NCBI GenBank assembly: GCA_030765055.1
Contig: CM060950.1
Location: 269,075,589 to 269,139,588, forward strand
Direction of reading: 5' to 3'
Origin: Mantis religiosa
Taxonomy: Eukaryota; Arthropoda; Insecta; Mantodea; Mantidae
DNA length: 64,000 nucleotides
Shown here: positions 10,990 through 23,456 of the stretch, one piece after another
How the letters are laid out: every line of letters starts with the position of its first letter
How positions within the stretch are numbered: the first letter of the stretch is position 1
The notes under the pieces: model-generated
Seen by the model: only the letters and a program-made list of their open reading frames with translations
Databases searched by the model: none
Told to the model about the DNA's origin: nothing
Program-made: the position numbers and the translations under genes

Positions 10990-12897
10990 CATGTACAAAT
11001 GTAATTTGACTTCACTTCTGCATAACAAAAGGGCTTTCTTTTAAGATCTGATCTACAACTATCACTAGAATTTATTTACACTTGAAGTCCTTTTCTCACT
11101 GAACTATAGTTAACTGTGAAACTTAACAGAGAGACTAAAGCTTGGTACAGGAAAAATGTAAGCCTTTTTTAAAAATAGAGAGTTTGTTTTATTGTACGTT
11201 TTTGTGCGGGGCGGAGTAGAAGTAGCTATTTAAAAGATGTTAATGTGGTTGATTTGAGATTCCCAATACTTTAAACAGCGCATTTCTGGAATTATATACA
11301 AGTTCGCTTCTTCTTCTTATCAACTTATGTAACGCATATGCAATATTAATACTCCATTCTATTCGACTTGTATTTAGGAGTAGGCTACGGCGCCAACCTT
11401 CATTATCGGCCTACCTATTTATAGCGCAGAAACCACCTCTGGATGACATTTGTCATGATTAACTGAAAGTGTACAGAAAACACTTTTGTACTACTAATTT
11501 GTACAACTGATCTGAAGATAAATGATAATTTATAAGGAAAGTGGTGTGACTGATATGCATGAAAGATTGTATCACAGACACCATAGAAAATGAAGAAATG
11601 AGAAATAATGATTTTAAAACTAATTTCGAATCCAAGTAGAGAAGAGTTTACCATAATCCGTAAGAAAAGTCCTGATATAAGTGATTCAGCCTGAGATTCC
11701 ACCGGATCACACGTTACACCGCGAAAATGGGTAGAACGGAAGATGGTTTCTGCCATGTTATTTGTATACAGATTGAGAGTATACACATTAGCCTTTAGGA
11801 TAATTCATTAATTTCCCTGTGGAATATCAGTTCCGACAGCACCACGCCCGAGTCTGCCTCCCACCCTCCCTCTCTGGGGTAATCATCGGCGTCAACTTCT
11901 TTGGAATCTATTTCAAGCTAAACATACTTGGCTAACGGATTCGCTAAATGGCAAGAAAGATAGATAGTTCTGCTCCATTAACTGATGGAATATCAGGTTG
12001 TTATACGAATATCGTGAACTGTAATTCAATATGAAGACATCCTTCCCTACATATCATTATCCAACCACCCACCGAGTCCATTTATCTATCCGACCACTCC
12101 TATTACGCATTATTATGTTACAGGAATTTTAAAGTCAGATGCAAGGAGAACGCACGCTTTTCAGACGAAATTATGAAATGATGCGATATTTAATTTCTTA
12201 ACATCAGGCAGCGAAACTCAGACACGTTAGGAGAGAGACGGGTGACGTCAAATTAAGTTCTGGAGTATCTACCATAGGTTGTAGGCAATACGAGAGTGGG
12301 TCCTGCCTTGTTGCAGTTCTACATAAAAATTGCCCTTACGCTGAATTGGTATAATCAAGGATGTGTTGAAGGGAAACAGTTCGTCTGAAAATAACAAAGT
12401 GCATGGATTAAACACAAGTATTTACGCTTTGCCTCTATGACGTCATGGAGCACACCTTTTAGCAATACACAGTGTTGAAGTCAAAACCGCCGGAGATTTA
12501 CTTTTAAGAGAACAAAGAAACTATTTTAGTGCTCTGTACTGCTAATTACGCAACCAAAGAAGTATATCGTGAAGAACCGGAAGAATGAAAAACAGACCAA
12601 TGATCACCAATGTATATCATAATAATCCTACACGTTAACACACTCAAATGCAGTGTCTATGCTTTTAATTGACATGAACGCAACTAAATGTTACACATTT
12701 GTATTTACGCAAGTCTTACAGAAAATCCAGGAGTACATCGGTAATAAGTGTAGCACTCACTGAACACCGCACAAAGCATGAGTGATGAAATATTGAGCGC
12801 TCGTTGTCAGTTTGCTTCGTTGTAAATTCACACGAACGCCCTTCATTGCTGCCTACCCATCACACTATGATGATTTGCATTCGTCCGCCGGTTTATA
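10990..12897. other. unassigned sequence with two CRE palindromes
   Basis: The longest frame is a 123-codon minus-strand ORF (11415-11786) without a recognised domain; its composition looks like chance. TGACGTCA occurs at 12243-12250 and 12438-12445. Confidence 0.4.
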
Positions 12898-14464
12898 CAG
12901 TGAGAACGGAAAGTATTCGTACGATACAGAACCTTCGATAAGGGATGCTGTTCTGAATAAATTTTAAAGTATATAAGGTCATTTATTGCATTGGCACGGC
13001 AGTTTCAATAAGCTTGTACTCATAAAAGAAAATATAAATAAGTTATAAACAAATAGTTCTATAACAACAAAGGAAATTTGTGAACTTCTCAGACACAAAA
13101 AGTATTCGTACATCAAGGGGATCTACGTTAGAAACAGCTGTTACGTTTCGTGCCACCCGTTCTTTCCGAGCAGCCTGTTGTGACAGCAAATGACCTGCAT
13201 GCACAGTTTGATGTCAAGCGTAGTGGTTTACGGAAATGCAGTAAAATGAGCCAAAGAAAGATTGGAACGACTATTGAACACAGAAAAATTATAATTAGAA
13301 TACACAGTAATCTCAAAACCCTCTTCGAGTTATCACAGATTGTAGGGAAATCACATCAGCTATACAAAGCAACATTGACGGGGTAAGAGCCAGTAAATCT
13401 GTTTTTAACTTAAAAGTGTTCGGCCTAATATCCTTACAGCTGGACGTGAGAGCAGTATTCCTCGCTGCATTAAACAGGATCCGCGAGTGAGTGCTTCACA
13501 AATAGTTACCGAGCTGTAGAGGGCAGTCATTACCTTTTTTCAGCAATCGCTGTAACATCTGTTTGCAATAACCAGGATACAACGACAGGGTACCACGAAA
13601 AGGTCCTACATCACCTCACAGAGCAGGGGAAAACGCTTAGAATTCGCTTAAAGGTACCGTGAAGAGACCGTTGACTTATGGGTAAGTGGGAGCCTGTTTA
13701 AAGTGTTTAGCTTGGACTGCAGCCGCAAAGTGTGGAGGAAAACAATTGCGGAACTGGAGCCAAAACATCTAATTCTCAGAGCAAAACATGTGGAGGATTT
13801 GATCTTGTTTTGTATTGCATCAGCGTGTCCGGTGTCAGCAGTCTCCATATTATCGGTGCAATAATTGAAACATGAAGCAAGAAAGTGGAGAAAATCGGCC
13901 TTAAAAAGGCTGGATGTTTATGGTCCAAAGCAAATTGTGCTTAATCCGCAACTACGGGGTTCTTATGTAACGTTCCTAAGCAGCTTTATACCGCTCTCAA
14001 GTCGCCAGATATTAACCTATTGAGCACGTGTGGATTATCCTGCAAAAACGCATAAAGAAAAGGACAGCTTCCAACAAGGAAACAGTGAAAACGGCTCTGG
14101 GTGAAAAATGGAACAAAATATCAAACACGCGAATTAAAAAACGTGTCCACTCTCTACCAAGAAGATTACAGGTTACAGTTGAAGCTTAAGACTACCCGAC
14201 GAAATACTGAAAGCCAACAGTTTTGTAATAATGTGTAGTACACTTTGAATGTACAATTACCTTTTGCGCATCAGAAATGCGTAATTTTGTTCAATTTTTA
14301 TAAACGTGACATTTTGTTTATAAATTATTTTTGTTTTCGTATAGAAAATAACATTTTAATGAAGCTGTCGTCTGTTGATCGTGAATAAATTTTGCTTTTT
14401 CGTTTAAATATTCTTGATAATATCGAATTTCTTCAGAGATTTAGTGGATTTTATGTGTTCACTG
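12898..14464 (+). mobile_element. Tc1-like DNA transposon, decayed
   Basis: The left end is TA followed by CAGTG with AAAGTATTCGTAC shortly inside (about 12912), and a second AAAGTATTCGTAC lies at about 13099. This is the repeated-direct-repeat arrangement of Tc1 elements with long inverted repeats. A probable right end is CACTG at 14460-14464; the 3' inverted repeat is eroded but a TTATAAACAAA block is recognisable in both arms. A Tc1 transposase relic fills the middle. Length of about 1.57 kb suits the family. Confidence 0.75.
13150..14189 (+). pseudogene. Tc1-family transposase pseudogene
   Basis: Translation gives a degenerate Tc1 transposase in several frames. The N-terminal DNA-binding part is 13150-13386 (with MSQRKIGTTIEHRKIIIRIH), followed by a GRESSIPRCIKQDPRVSASQ-like second helix-turn-helix near 13444-13510. 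The C-terminus is clear: SPDINL, then, one base out of frame, IEHVWIILQKRIKKRTASN running to a stop at 14187-14189. The D of SPD and the E of IEHVW correspond to the last part of the DD34E triad. Stops and frameshifts near 13515, 13560 and 14016 kill it. In life it would cut and paste the element at TA dinucleotides. Confidence 0.8.
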
Positions 14465-15534
14465 AATTTCTTGCTTCACATGTCCATTTTCTGCGCTCTA
14501 ATATGCCGCCGTCGCCACTATTCATACTACTATTGTCTACTGAAATTACAAGAGGAACATAGTTGTTTTTTCTCTCTGCAGTGGTAATTTTGACAAATTC
14601 TGCGCGACTACGTTTCAACCATTTGTTTGTATGAATTCATGCACAAAACAACACATTTTCTGCAACTGATAATGAAAAGGACAGCTTGAGGTCGATGGTA
14701 TCACTATGCTAAGTGAAGCGGAAGGAACAGTAAAGTGGAGTCCCATGGCTTTGTAGGAAACCGAAAACGACTGAAGCCTGGAGCCCCACGTTCTCACACT
14801 GCTGAGTGATTTCTGTCTGTACCTATGCCCCTACTAACTGCTTTCTGAGGAGAGATTGTGTCTGCAATACACTGTGCTACGACCTGCATAGCACTCAATT
14901 CTGACCATTCAACAAATTGTTAGAAACAAAAAATATACTTCGCACTTCGCTTAGCGACGGTGTATATTCAATCTCTATTATGTCATGATTCATGTCCTTG
15001 GATGTGTAAATTTTAAGATATGTGTACTTTAACCTTATTTTCTTTACATAATGTATCTCAGTTCAAAATTTAATCCCCGCATGTTCTTCACCGCTCCGGT
15101 CTTCAACATAAACGTTTAGGCAAAACGTGTAACTGAACTTTACGTGCTTACAGACCACTCAATTTAAGGAAAACTAGTTAGAACTGGATTTCTCTATCCC
15201 AATGTCAGTAACTAATAAATTGGGATCCAAAAGTAAATTTAAACTGCGATCTTCGTTACCGATACGGATGAAATGATCGCGTGAAAAAAGTTATCTGTAT
15301 GTAAATCCAAATATTTAACTGTATTGTTTTGATCGAAGTTGTCAGTATAGTGAATACATTATATGGATTAACAACACAAAAAACTAAATTGTCCCGAAAG
15401 TATTTGTCTAACGTAAACATATACTGCAGTCTGGAAATATGTCCATTTCCATAAATAATTCACAATCAGTGTAAACATTTGACTATGACAAGGTTCTGAG
15501 GGGGAAATTTGGCACAACGTACTTTAGAACTTAT
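14465..15534. other. unassigned sequence
   Basis: Frames of 60 codons or less; nothing recognised. Confidence 0.4.
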
Positions 15535-15985
15535 GTACTTATGCCCCTGAAGGGCGTCTCCATGAGGGAGGTGTGAGGATAAAGGATACTTAAGGTGGTC
15601 GGAATTGAAGGCAGACGACAGCAAAGCCTCCCCTGTAGCGGCTCACCCTCCTGGGTGATTACATATTCCTTAAGTATGTGAAAACACACCCCGAAAGCGG
15701 TGAAAAAGGATCTACAGAAAGGGATTTCCTGCCATGCAAGCGGAAACTCCCGCCGCAACTTAGAACCAGGTAACCAGGATGAAAGGTAAAGGAAAATGAT
15801 AAGCGAGGTGAAATGGACGAACAGGAAATCTGGTGGGTGTAATTATGCTTACCCCTTCGTCTATCGAGGCTAGGAAACCCCCGGAATAAACCATGGGCTA
15901 GAAAACTCAGCAACGGGAATTAAACTCATGAACACCCAACTTGGGCTATAGAGTCTACCGCCTCAGCTACCTCGTTGGCTTAACA
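15535..15985 (-). mobile_element. tRNA-headed SINE, type B
   Basis: On the minus strand the head reads GTAGCTGAGGCGG (A-box-like, 15959-15971) and ATGAGTTTAATTCCCG (B-box-like, 15914-15929). It is followed by a GC-richer body of over 350 bases that resembles the bodies at 54560-54905 and elsewhere. The two minus-strand frames here (75 and 84 codons) are incidental. Confidence 0.65.
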
Positions 15986-17884
15986 CTAAATTCTTTTCGT
16001 GAGTCTAATGCATGATCTTAGTTATATCGAAATATTAAGCTTTTTACCCTTTAAAAGTTTTGAGAAAAAATAATATATAATTTTGGATAATAATTTCTGG
16101 ATGAACTAACCTTAAATCTAAGGAATCTGACTGTAACCATTAGCTGTAGTAAGTTCCTACAAGCTCGAGACCTCAAGGAAAATTGCGTTTACCCCAACAT
16201 TGTCCTTAATATATGTATTAGTACAAAGAATTTAAATTAAATTAATGTAGTAAACCAATATTCTTAAAAAAAAGCATTCTTGACTTAAATAAACTTAAAC
16301 AGTTGCCTCAAGCGCCCATTAAACATATGGATTCTGTATTAGAAATAACCATAGAAATCATTCTCTTCAAAAATAGAAACAGTCTAAGTTCGTCATTTTG
16401 GAATTGAGGGGATAAAGTATGCCACCGCCATGATGACGATTATCATTATTAATTATTAGCATTATTATTAGCATTATCATCCTTATCATTATCATTATTA
16501 TTGTTGTTATTATATTATTATTTAGTCGTAGTATTTATGATTCTAAAATTCTTGAGCTAATGTTAATATAATCCCATTTTGTAATGCGCTTATGAAGATG
16601 TGCAGAACTATAGAATTGCAACCACATTATACCAGAAAATAGGTTGGATCAATTATCGTCATCCGGGAATACTACTGGAAGTGTCTGTCACTCACTGAGA
16701 TCCTAGTTGGTCCAGAAATTGTTTAGGTCCATAAAAACGTCATAGTACGTGTCTGGATATTGAAGAAAGAACCTATCCCTTCCTTTCGTTTCCAGCTATA
16801 GCTATATGTATGACTGAAATTTCATGAACATTTTCATAAGTCACCTTTTCCTCTTTTTAGTCTATAAAATACTGTAAGCCTTCCTGAATCCAAAGAATGC
16901 TTAGATAGCATCTGCAAGCCATTTTTAAATGCTCTAATCGGGTTTGAAAGTTATGAAAATGGTATTTTTAGATATGAATTCTAATTCTGTATCTTTGTTT
17001 TCTCGCTAATGAAAATTTCATCATTTTTCATAATTTAAAATGCTCCTTGCGTCGCAGTTTTGGTGGTAGACTAATTAAACTTGCTACACACGTACATAGA
17101 GACACAATGGATATAAATTGCCCTGGGTTTTATTTTGTGATGCATTTAAGTACACTTTCTGTACTTCAAAACACAACAATTTCCAAGTTTGGGCATAGCT
17201 TTAAAAATTTCTGGAGCCTAAAGTTATCGAGACAGAGAAACCTAGGGCAAATTCAAAAAATGGATGTATTGGGAACCGGTTGTTAAAATATTAGACCAAA
17301 ATTTAAGTCATTTTGTCGTAAGGGACTTTTAGGTGACGTAACCAAAAATAAATAAATTTGACCATATTTTCCAAACTATCAAAGTGAAGTTGATAAAATA
17401 TGGGCTAGGTCATATTTGCACTAAGTTACATCTATGGTATAATTCTTAAAAAGCTAGCGTTATTAGTTCAGGATTTCAAATTTTCAGTCGTAGGTATCCT
17501 TGAGCTGTGTCATACCTAGTTATACTATATAACAGAACAGAAGTAACCATATTAAAATATGTCTAGACAATTCCCGTGTTATTATGTTTGTTGATTCACG
17601 TTTTCAATACGAGACATAATTCTGGTGTGTTGCTCAAGTTTAAGGAAAAATCTAATAATTCTCACAGTTCCGTTAGTAATTTGGTCCTCTCAAACCCGAG
17701 TAGGGCGACTCATAGCATCAGGCAGTTGATAGCGAAACACGGTACGAGACCGACATTTCAACTAAATGCCGATCCCTGTACTATGGCTAATTTCTTATCT
17801 CCTGTTTTCCATGTATTGCTCACCTTTCAGCAACCACATCCAACCAACCGGAACACAAAAGACAGATGATTCTTACCTGAAAGA
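15986..17884. other. unassigned sequence with TTA/TCA-rich tract
   Basis: 16430-16530 is a compound ATT/ATC-rich simple repeat that could be the tail of a lost LINE. Frames at 17047-17286 and 17576-17869 show no recognisable domain. Confidence 0.4.
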
Positions 17885-18027
17885 AAAAAAAGGACATGTT
17901 TAAACGCAGCAAACAGGACGTCATAGGGCCTGCATTTATATAATAGTGAATGTACTCTATATCAGGCAACATAACTAGGCATGTTGTACCAAAACTAAGA
18001 ACAGCCTTACAAAACTGAGCATCTACA
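17885..18027. repeat. weak second cluster of the GGACATGTT...AGTTTTG motif
   Basis: AGGACATGTTT lies near 17890, and inverted variants CCAAAACTAAGAACAGCC (17989-18006) and ACAAAACTGAGCATC (about 18009-18023) resemble the 7.6-8.6 kb motif. Similarity is partial, so relatedness is inference. Confidence 0.3.
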
Positions 18028-19487
18028 AATACAGAAACTTTAAGAAACAATTTTGTACAGTAAATTAAATTCGATCAGCTGCTTGTTCAGTACGTAAACA
18101 AGAGCAGTATGTCATTTAAGCATCGACTCGATTATATGGTAAAAGAAACACCTTGTTTCGTGTCATAAACTTCCACAGTTAAAAGGAGTGATCAACGAGA
18201 GTAGCTTCACTATTCCTGTGTAACACACATCACAGCTTAAGCAACGAGATGGACGTTTTCCAGTATCTGTAGTTTATAGCAAATAAGTCAAATTTACAGC
18301 TACATCTGTGACAGACTGCTGCGGCTCTTCCACTATGATAGTTTACTGAAACAGTGGCATCCTCTGGTGCAGTAAATTTGGATCTACCTTCTGAATGTGT
18401 GATTCATGTTTGCTGTGGTCTACTAGATAGTTGCCTTCTTTTCGCAGTTATACTTCCAACTGTCGTCTTACCGTGTCATTTAGCGAAGCATTTTCCTTGC
18501 TATTCGCTTTAACTGGCCATATACCTACTAAATCCACGTAGTTCATTGCTGAATCAGTGAAGCCATGTGATAATGAGCAGCTAATGCAATATGACTTCTG
18601 CTCGCTCTGATTAAACTGCTCGAGAAGTTCATTCACAGTTTTATTTCTGGTAACTCACACTTCCTCACGAGTGTAGATTCCGGAATCATTTGAGTACTCA
18701 TTAATTATCTGAAAAGAACGTCCTTAAGTATGCAGTGAAAGAACACAGATTTTTCTCAGGCGTTTGGTAACCTTTGGAACGATGATGTTCTCTTCGACGT
18801 CACGCAATCGAAAGACGCTTTCTTTCCTAGCTGTTTTACCAAAATTGTTGATTTTTCATCCTCTCGTTGCCATCACCACTAACCAAACTTAATTTTTACT
18901 GCTCCACGTCACACGTTACATAATCTCATTTTTAAAACTACCAATCATCAAACATTCACATCACTTCATTTACATGTTGCGTCATTTCATGACCTGCTTA
19001 TTTTAACAGCTTCTTTTCTTACTCACTTTAACATGTGCATATTGATTCTTAAACCGCATATTCAAACACATTTACATATTTTTCAACTCTCGGGGCCAAA
19101 ACCAAAACAACCGTTACAACAGTTTGTACAGATTTGGGATTGCGCAGCCATGATATTGGTTGACGCGTTAAACATGTTATCTTGTTCTATCGTCAAAATA
19201 ATAACAGAAAAAAGACTATCAACTTCCATGGCGATGTAGGCGTGTATACCCCGGCAGACTGTTGACAATTGCCTGTGACTGAGAACAGTCAATGACTACG
19301 AGATAAACAGGCCCGGCAGAATATTAACAACTGACTGCGAGTCGAGGCGAGGGATCGTCTGTTACTACATAAACACGTTTACTAATCAACAAATTTGTGG
19401 GAATTAACGTATATTCATTTCTCAAACGTGTTTACCTACTACACATTTGTAGGTTATTGTTTGTAATTTTACGTCCTACAACGTTGT
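18028..19487. other. unassigned sequence
   Basis: Short frames only; no motif or repeat recognised. Confidence 0.4.
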
Positions 19488-19680
19488 CATATCGGACGAT
19501 GAATGGAATAGGTGAAATGATGCTCAAATGAGCTTAGAGTTACCAGACATTCGTCTTTCAGGATAAGGGAAAACCTCGGAAAAAATCTTATCCAGGTAAC
19601 TCCCCCTGACCGAGATTTGAACTCGGGACCTCTTGAACGTGAGGTAGACACGCTACCACCACGCTACCAAGGCGGGCACA
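19488..19680 (-). mobile_element. tRNA-derived SINE, family A, copy 2
   Basis: On the minus strand a head with GAGTTCAAATCTCGG (B box) is followed by the body with a CTTATCCTGAAAG stretch and the tail ATTTGAGCATCATTTC. It is slightly shorter than the copy at 53442 through small deletions. Confidence 0.85.
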
Positions 19681-19947
19681 TTTGTAGGAATTCACAGGGA
19701 CCCTTCAACGCAATATTCCAGGATTGCATCATCAACGAAAGCAATTATTTAAAAGGTTATTTAGATATAACGTACACATTTCATTATTTATTTAATGTAT
19801 GCTACAAATTAAAACAACCAACTTGCCCTTCTTTGTGTTTATGTGATCAATAGGCATAGGAATTCGTAATCAATTTCAAGTTATCTACATTCAAATCACT
19901 GACTATAAAACAATGGAGGCCACGGTCGCTGACAGATAGGTAAAACT

Positions 19948-20239
19948 ATTGAAAATGTTGTCTGCAAGCACCAAAGGGCTGTGGAGGTACGCTGAACGAC
20001 TTGTGCACGAAGAAACTGACAAGGTAACAACAACATGACTGAGAAAACTGCCTAAGGCATGCACAAAACATTCAAGAAGACGATTTTAAGAAAGAAATAG
20101 CACGGGACAGGTTTTGAAACCTATAATCATAAATTTGCAAGACTCAGACGATGAAGACAGTGCCAATGACGAATTGTCTCTTGACGTAAGTGACATTGGC
20201 AGCGATATGGAGGAGCCACTGGCATTTCCATTGTATTAG
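19948..20239 (+). pseudogene. coding remnant with acidic C-terminus, unknown family
   Basis: One plus-strand frame stays coherent for about 97 codons, with only two internal stops, and ends at a TAG at 20237-20239. It begins around MLSASTKGLWRYAERLVHEE and finishes with a strongly acidic tail containing DSDDEDSANDELSLDVSD. Acidic tails of this kind occur at the C-termini of DDE transposase-derived proteins (pogo/Tigger-like among others), which would fit the setting, but no catalytic motif is present and I cannot name the family. It could also be a decayed host exon. Confidence 0.4.
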
Positions 20240-21119
20240 AAAAATAGATAATTCATATACTATAATTATAGTTATAACTGCACCGTTGTAAAGGTTTGAA
20301 AAATATAATTTGCTTACCCTTACGTCTAGCGCCAAGCAGACGTGCATGTTGTATAAGTGTGCGAGAGAGAGGGAAATATAAAAAGAGGGGGTAACAAGCT
20401 GGCAACTCTGAGTGTGATACGGCATCTGATTAGCTGGACTCCAGAACTCTTACCCTTTGAAACACACAATAGTGTGTGTCTAATTTCCAGTGATGATTCG
20501 ACCACTGTTGTGATTCACGTGTCGCATTCGTTATAATAATTATTCGTTGTGTATGTTTCATTATTAGTTTTACGATTACTTTAGCAGAATTAGCTTTGAT
20601 ATCGTAAGCATAAACAACTAAAATTCGTTTTTAGAGCAGTCATTATCACTAGTAATTTCAGATAATGTTCAAACCTTATTCAAGGTGGCTAAAGCTATAT
20701 TTGTCTGTTGCTGGGCAGTTTCGCAAGTTAAGAATGCGAAATGTCTGTCGCAGCCTTATTAAAGACAGCAGTGGATATCTCGAGTAGCGGTAATCACTGT
20801 TTCGTATTTAGTAATTTTTAACAGAGTATTGAAGTACTTGTTACTAAAGGGGTTCTTCAAAAGTCGTTAAATAGGCTATATGAATAGTATTTAATGAGAT
20901 TATCAAATAGAGAGAATTTCGTGTTAGTGAGGAGTAAATACTACAATATGTATTAAAATATGAAAATGATTCGATTTTAAAATTACAGCATTATGTAGTT
21001 GAAGCATAATTTCGAAGTAAAGCAATTCACGCTTATTAAGGCGATACAGTAGCTTTCACGGAAAAAGTAAAATTATTTACTCTTTCCTCGTGAAAAGGAT
21101 GTGTAGAATGACTGTGCCT
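20240..21119. other. unassigned AT-rich sequence
   Basis: The 93-codon minus-strand frame at 20144-20425 overlaps the acidic remnant and looks incidental. Confidence 0.4.
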
Positions 21120-22250
21120 ACATTGATTTAAATACAATTTATAGGTTCAGTAAAGGGAATGGGAACTCGGCTAAACACATTCAATGCGAAAAGGAACTAC
21201 ATCTGTTTAAAAGGTAGACAGGATAAAATTTTCGCTCAGTAAATATAAGAGAATTTCAATGAAACAACATAATGAACCTGTTAACGAAATAGAGAAGTAC
21301 TTGGTCATCTTATTTCTGTAAGAAACTTCCTTGGAAAACAGGTCCTAGCATTCAGAGGGCATGATGAACCTAGTTCTTCAAAAAAATAAGGGAAATTATG
21401 TGGAACTATTAAATGTATTTGCCAGTGTAGATGTGAAGTGACTTCTTGATAATTATACTTATTTCTTCGTGATGCGTCATCCTCAGTTCAAAAGACAGGA
21501 GTTTTTCAGTTGCGAAGTTATTGCCACAAAAATTAAGGAAGAGGCAATATGAGCTCCGTTTGTGGCTGTCATTTTAAGTGAGCATGATGTTGCCATGAAG
21601 TCACAGACGTCTTCCGTTTGCGACGTCTTCCTGAAGAGGGATTTTGTGTAGAATGGATTTTTCAAATTTTCTGATTATGTTCTTATAAGCCTACTGATGG
21701 TCTGTTTCAAAAGCCCCTATAAAATAATATATTATTTTAAACGTGGATTAAAATTAAGTGCCCAGATTTATATGATGGTGCGGCCCTAATAACTTTTAGT
21801 TTACAGCCAGACCTTCGCAGTTGTTTCATATTTGCCGTCTTTAGTATCATGTTCACCACTTTAACCTTGTTTTATCTCAGTTATCTAGCTTTATTAAAGA
21901 CATTCGTTAATATCCTTGGACTTTCATGCTTTTTCTCAAAATCTTCAAAACGAAATGCCTGGATCTTATTTTCAAAAAGGAAGTCCAAACAGCACGATGA
22001 ACGTTTTACAGCTGAATTAGTCAGACGATAAGCAGTCACAAAGTTCATTTTAAATCGTTATTTGAGACAATTGTGAAAAATAACGATTCTAAATGTAATG
22101 GTGGTACTACTGTTTGTGCCAGAAGTTTTCTAAACATGATGAAGTACTTTTGACTTCAATTTTTTTCTCACGCTGTCTTCTATCATATTTCCGCACACGG
22201 ACATATTATTTAAAATGCTATTTATAGAAAAATCTCAGTTACTACTTTTT
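21120..22250 (+). pseudogene. hAT transposase pseudogene, ZMYM1-like type
   Basis: Fragments in shifting plus-strand frames match the ZMYM1/hAT-type transposase order. There is LGKQVLAFRGHDEPSSS near 21333-21380, then GNYVELLNVFASVDVK (21391-21438), then EVIATKIKEEA, a stop, and APFVAVILSEHDVAMKSQT to about 21610 (the region of the first catalytic Asp, here degenerate). Further on, about 21900-22060, LSCFFSKSSKRNAW resembles the mid-domain block before the W..R segment. Stops and frameshifts are frequent. Terminal inverted repeats and an 8-base target duplication were not found. Recognition rests on remembered family motifs. Confidence 0.65.
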
Positions 22251-22372
22251 GTAATAAACAAATTCAAACGTGAGAAACACATTGAACGCCTATGAAATAC
22301 TTTTGAGAATTTCTATAAGGATGTGAATAAATATCTTGAGAACATTGTCCGTCATATAAAGGATCACGGCAA

Positions 22373-22795
22373 GTTGATGATTATGATAATAATAAAAATA
22401 AATAATAATAACAACAACAATAATAATTTATTTAACCATTTGGCATACTATGCAATAGGTTTTGTCAGCAAGTCATTAAAATGAATCTACATGTAAGTAC
22501 AGTTGTAGTGTATAAAAATTAAGTAACTTAATGCTACTTTTAACTCTAGTTTTAAAAAAAATTGCATTTACAATTTGTCTTAGATTTAAAGGTAATTTAT
22601 TGTATAAACTCACTCCACGGTACAGATGAGAATCCAGAGATTTTTGTAGGCGAAATTTAGGAGGTACCATATTACTTCTACGCCTAGTATCATGAGCATG
22701 TATAGGAGAAAAGAGTGCCTCAACTGTCTTTTGTCCCTGCAGAAGCATGAAATGAAATCTAAATGGGCTTTTATTTATGAACCCTCTTTAACTAC
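22373..22795 (-). mobile_element. LINE 3' end (CR1/Jockey-like), 5'-truncated
   Basis: The minus-strand frame (stop near 22476) is the C-terminal tail of a non-LTR reverse-transcriptase protein, and 22373-22430 is an AAT/AAC-rich simple repeat, read on the minus strand as the TTATT-type 3' tail. Truncation of the 5' part is normal for these elements. Downstream is the hAT relic in the opposite orientation. Confidence 0.65.
22476..22748 (-). pseudogene. C-terminal fragment of non-LTR retrotransposon ORF2
   Basis: The 90-codon frame contains HDTRRRSNMVPPKFRLQKS and then YRGVSLYNKLPLNLRQ. This matches the C-terminal region that follows the reverse transcriptase in CR1, Jockey and related LINEs, where a Y/H-x-TRR block precedes a SLYNKLP motif. 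The reverse-transcriptase core itself is absent. The segment extends a little upstream in frame to about 22790. No function remains. Confidence 0.65.
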
Positions 22796-22799
22796 TTTG

Positions 22800-23250
22800 G
22801 TTTGTAGCGTCACACACTATAGGGCGTTAAAGGCCACATAATTTTGCTCAGAAGCCTCTCTATCAAACTTGAGGTTCTTTAAGGTGCTGTGAATCTACAA
22901 CACGGAATTAGCACCTTTACTTCCCTACCGAAGGGAGCCATTTTAAGAGATATTAGTTTAAATATAGGCCAGAGGTTTTCAAAAAATTAAAACTTATGGA
23001 CTTGTTGCATTCTTCTCAGTTTTCCACTTTTTCAAAGTCATTCCCTAAAATACATTTTAAAATGCGCCAGAAATGTTATGGCGATTACGTCGACTTTCTG
23101 GGTGTGAAAAGTGATGTTTCTGTGCGTATTTCACCACCTCTGTTGTTTGCCAGCAGGAGATGTCAAAAAGAAAAGAAGAATGAATATTCAAGTACAGCCA
23201 CTAACTAACGTCACGAAGCCACCTGCAGCCCCTTTGTTGTACCCATGGTG
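22800..23250. other. unassigned sequence
   Basis: A 70-codon frame (22996-23208) of no recognisable family. Confidence 0.35.
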
Positions 23251-23368
23251 TTCCAGATCGTTCGATTTCGGCGCAGCTAGAAATTTTGACTGGAGAAATT
23301 TCTGTCTCTATTAAAATTTCTTTCATGACCGCCGAGTATAAAATAAAGTGCAAAAGCAAGCCTCAGTG
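23251..23368 (+). promoter_or_regulatory. candidate promoter: heat-shock-like units, TATA, initiator
   Basis: TATAAAATA lies at 23337-23345 and an arthropod initiator TCAGTG at 23363-23368, with A+1 (23365) 28 bases after the first T. Upstream are heat-shock-element-like triplets: TTC, GAT, TTC at two-base spacing (23251-23263) and a perfect GAA-nn-TTC (23295-23302). No coding frame follows within 500 bases, so any transcript would be non-coding or spliced. Confidence 0.4.
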
Positions 23369-23456
23369 TCAGAGCACATCGCTGCGAATCGGTCTCTAAG
23401 GAGTCATTTGCTACTTGTGAAATGATCAGTGAGCATCGAAATTGTTAGCAAACCAG

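Noticed and set aside
11415..11786. 123-codon minus-strand ORF
   Set aside because: No domain, promoter, splice signal or coding-like composition; length is plausible by chance in AT-rich DNA.
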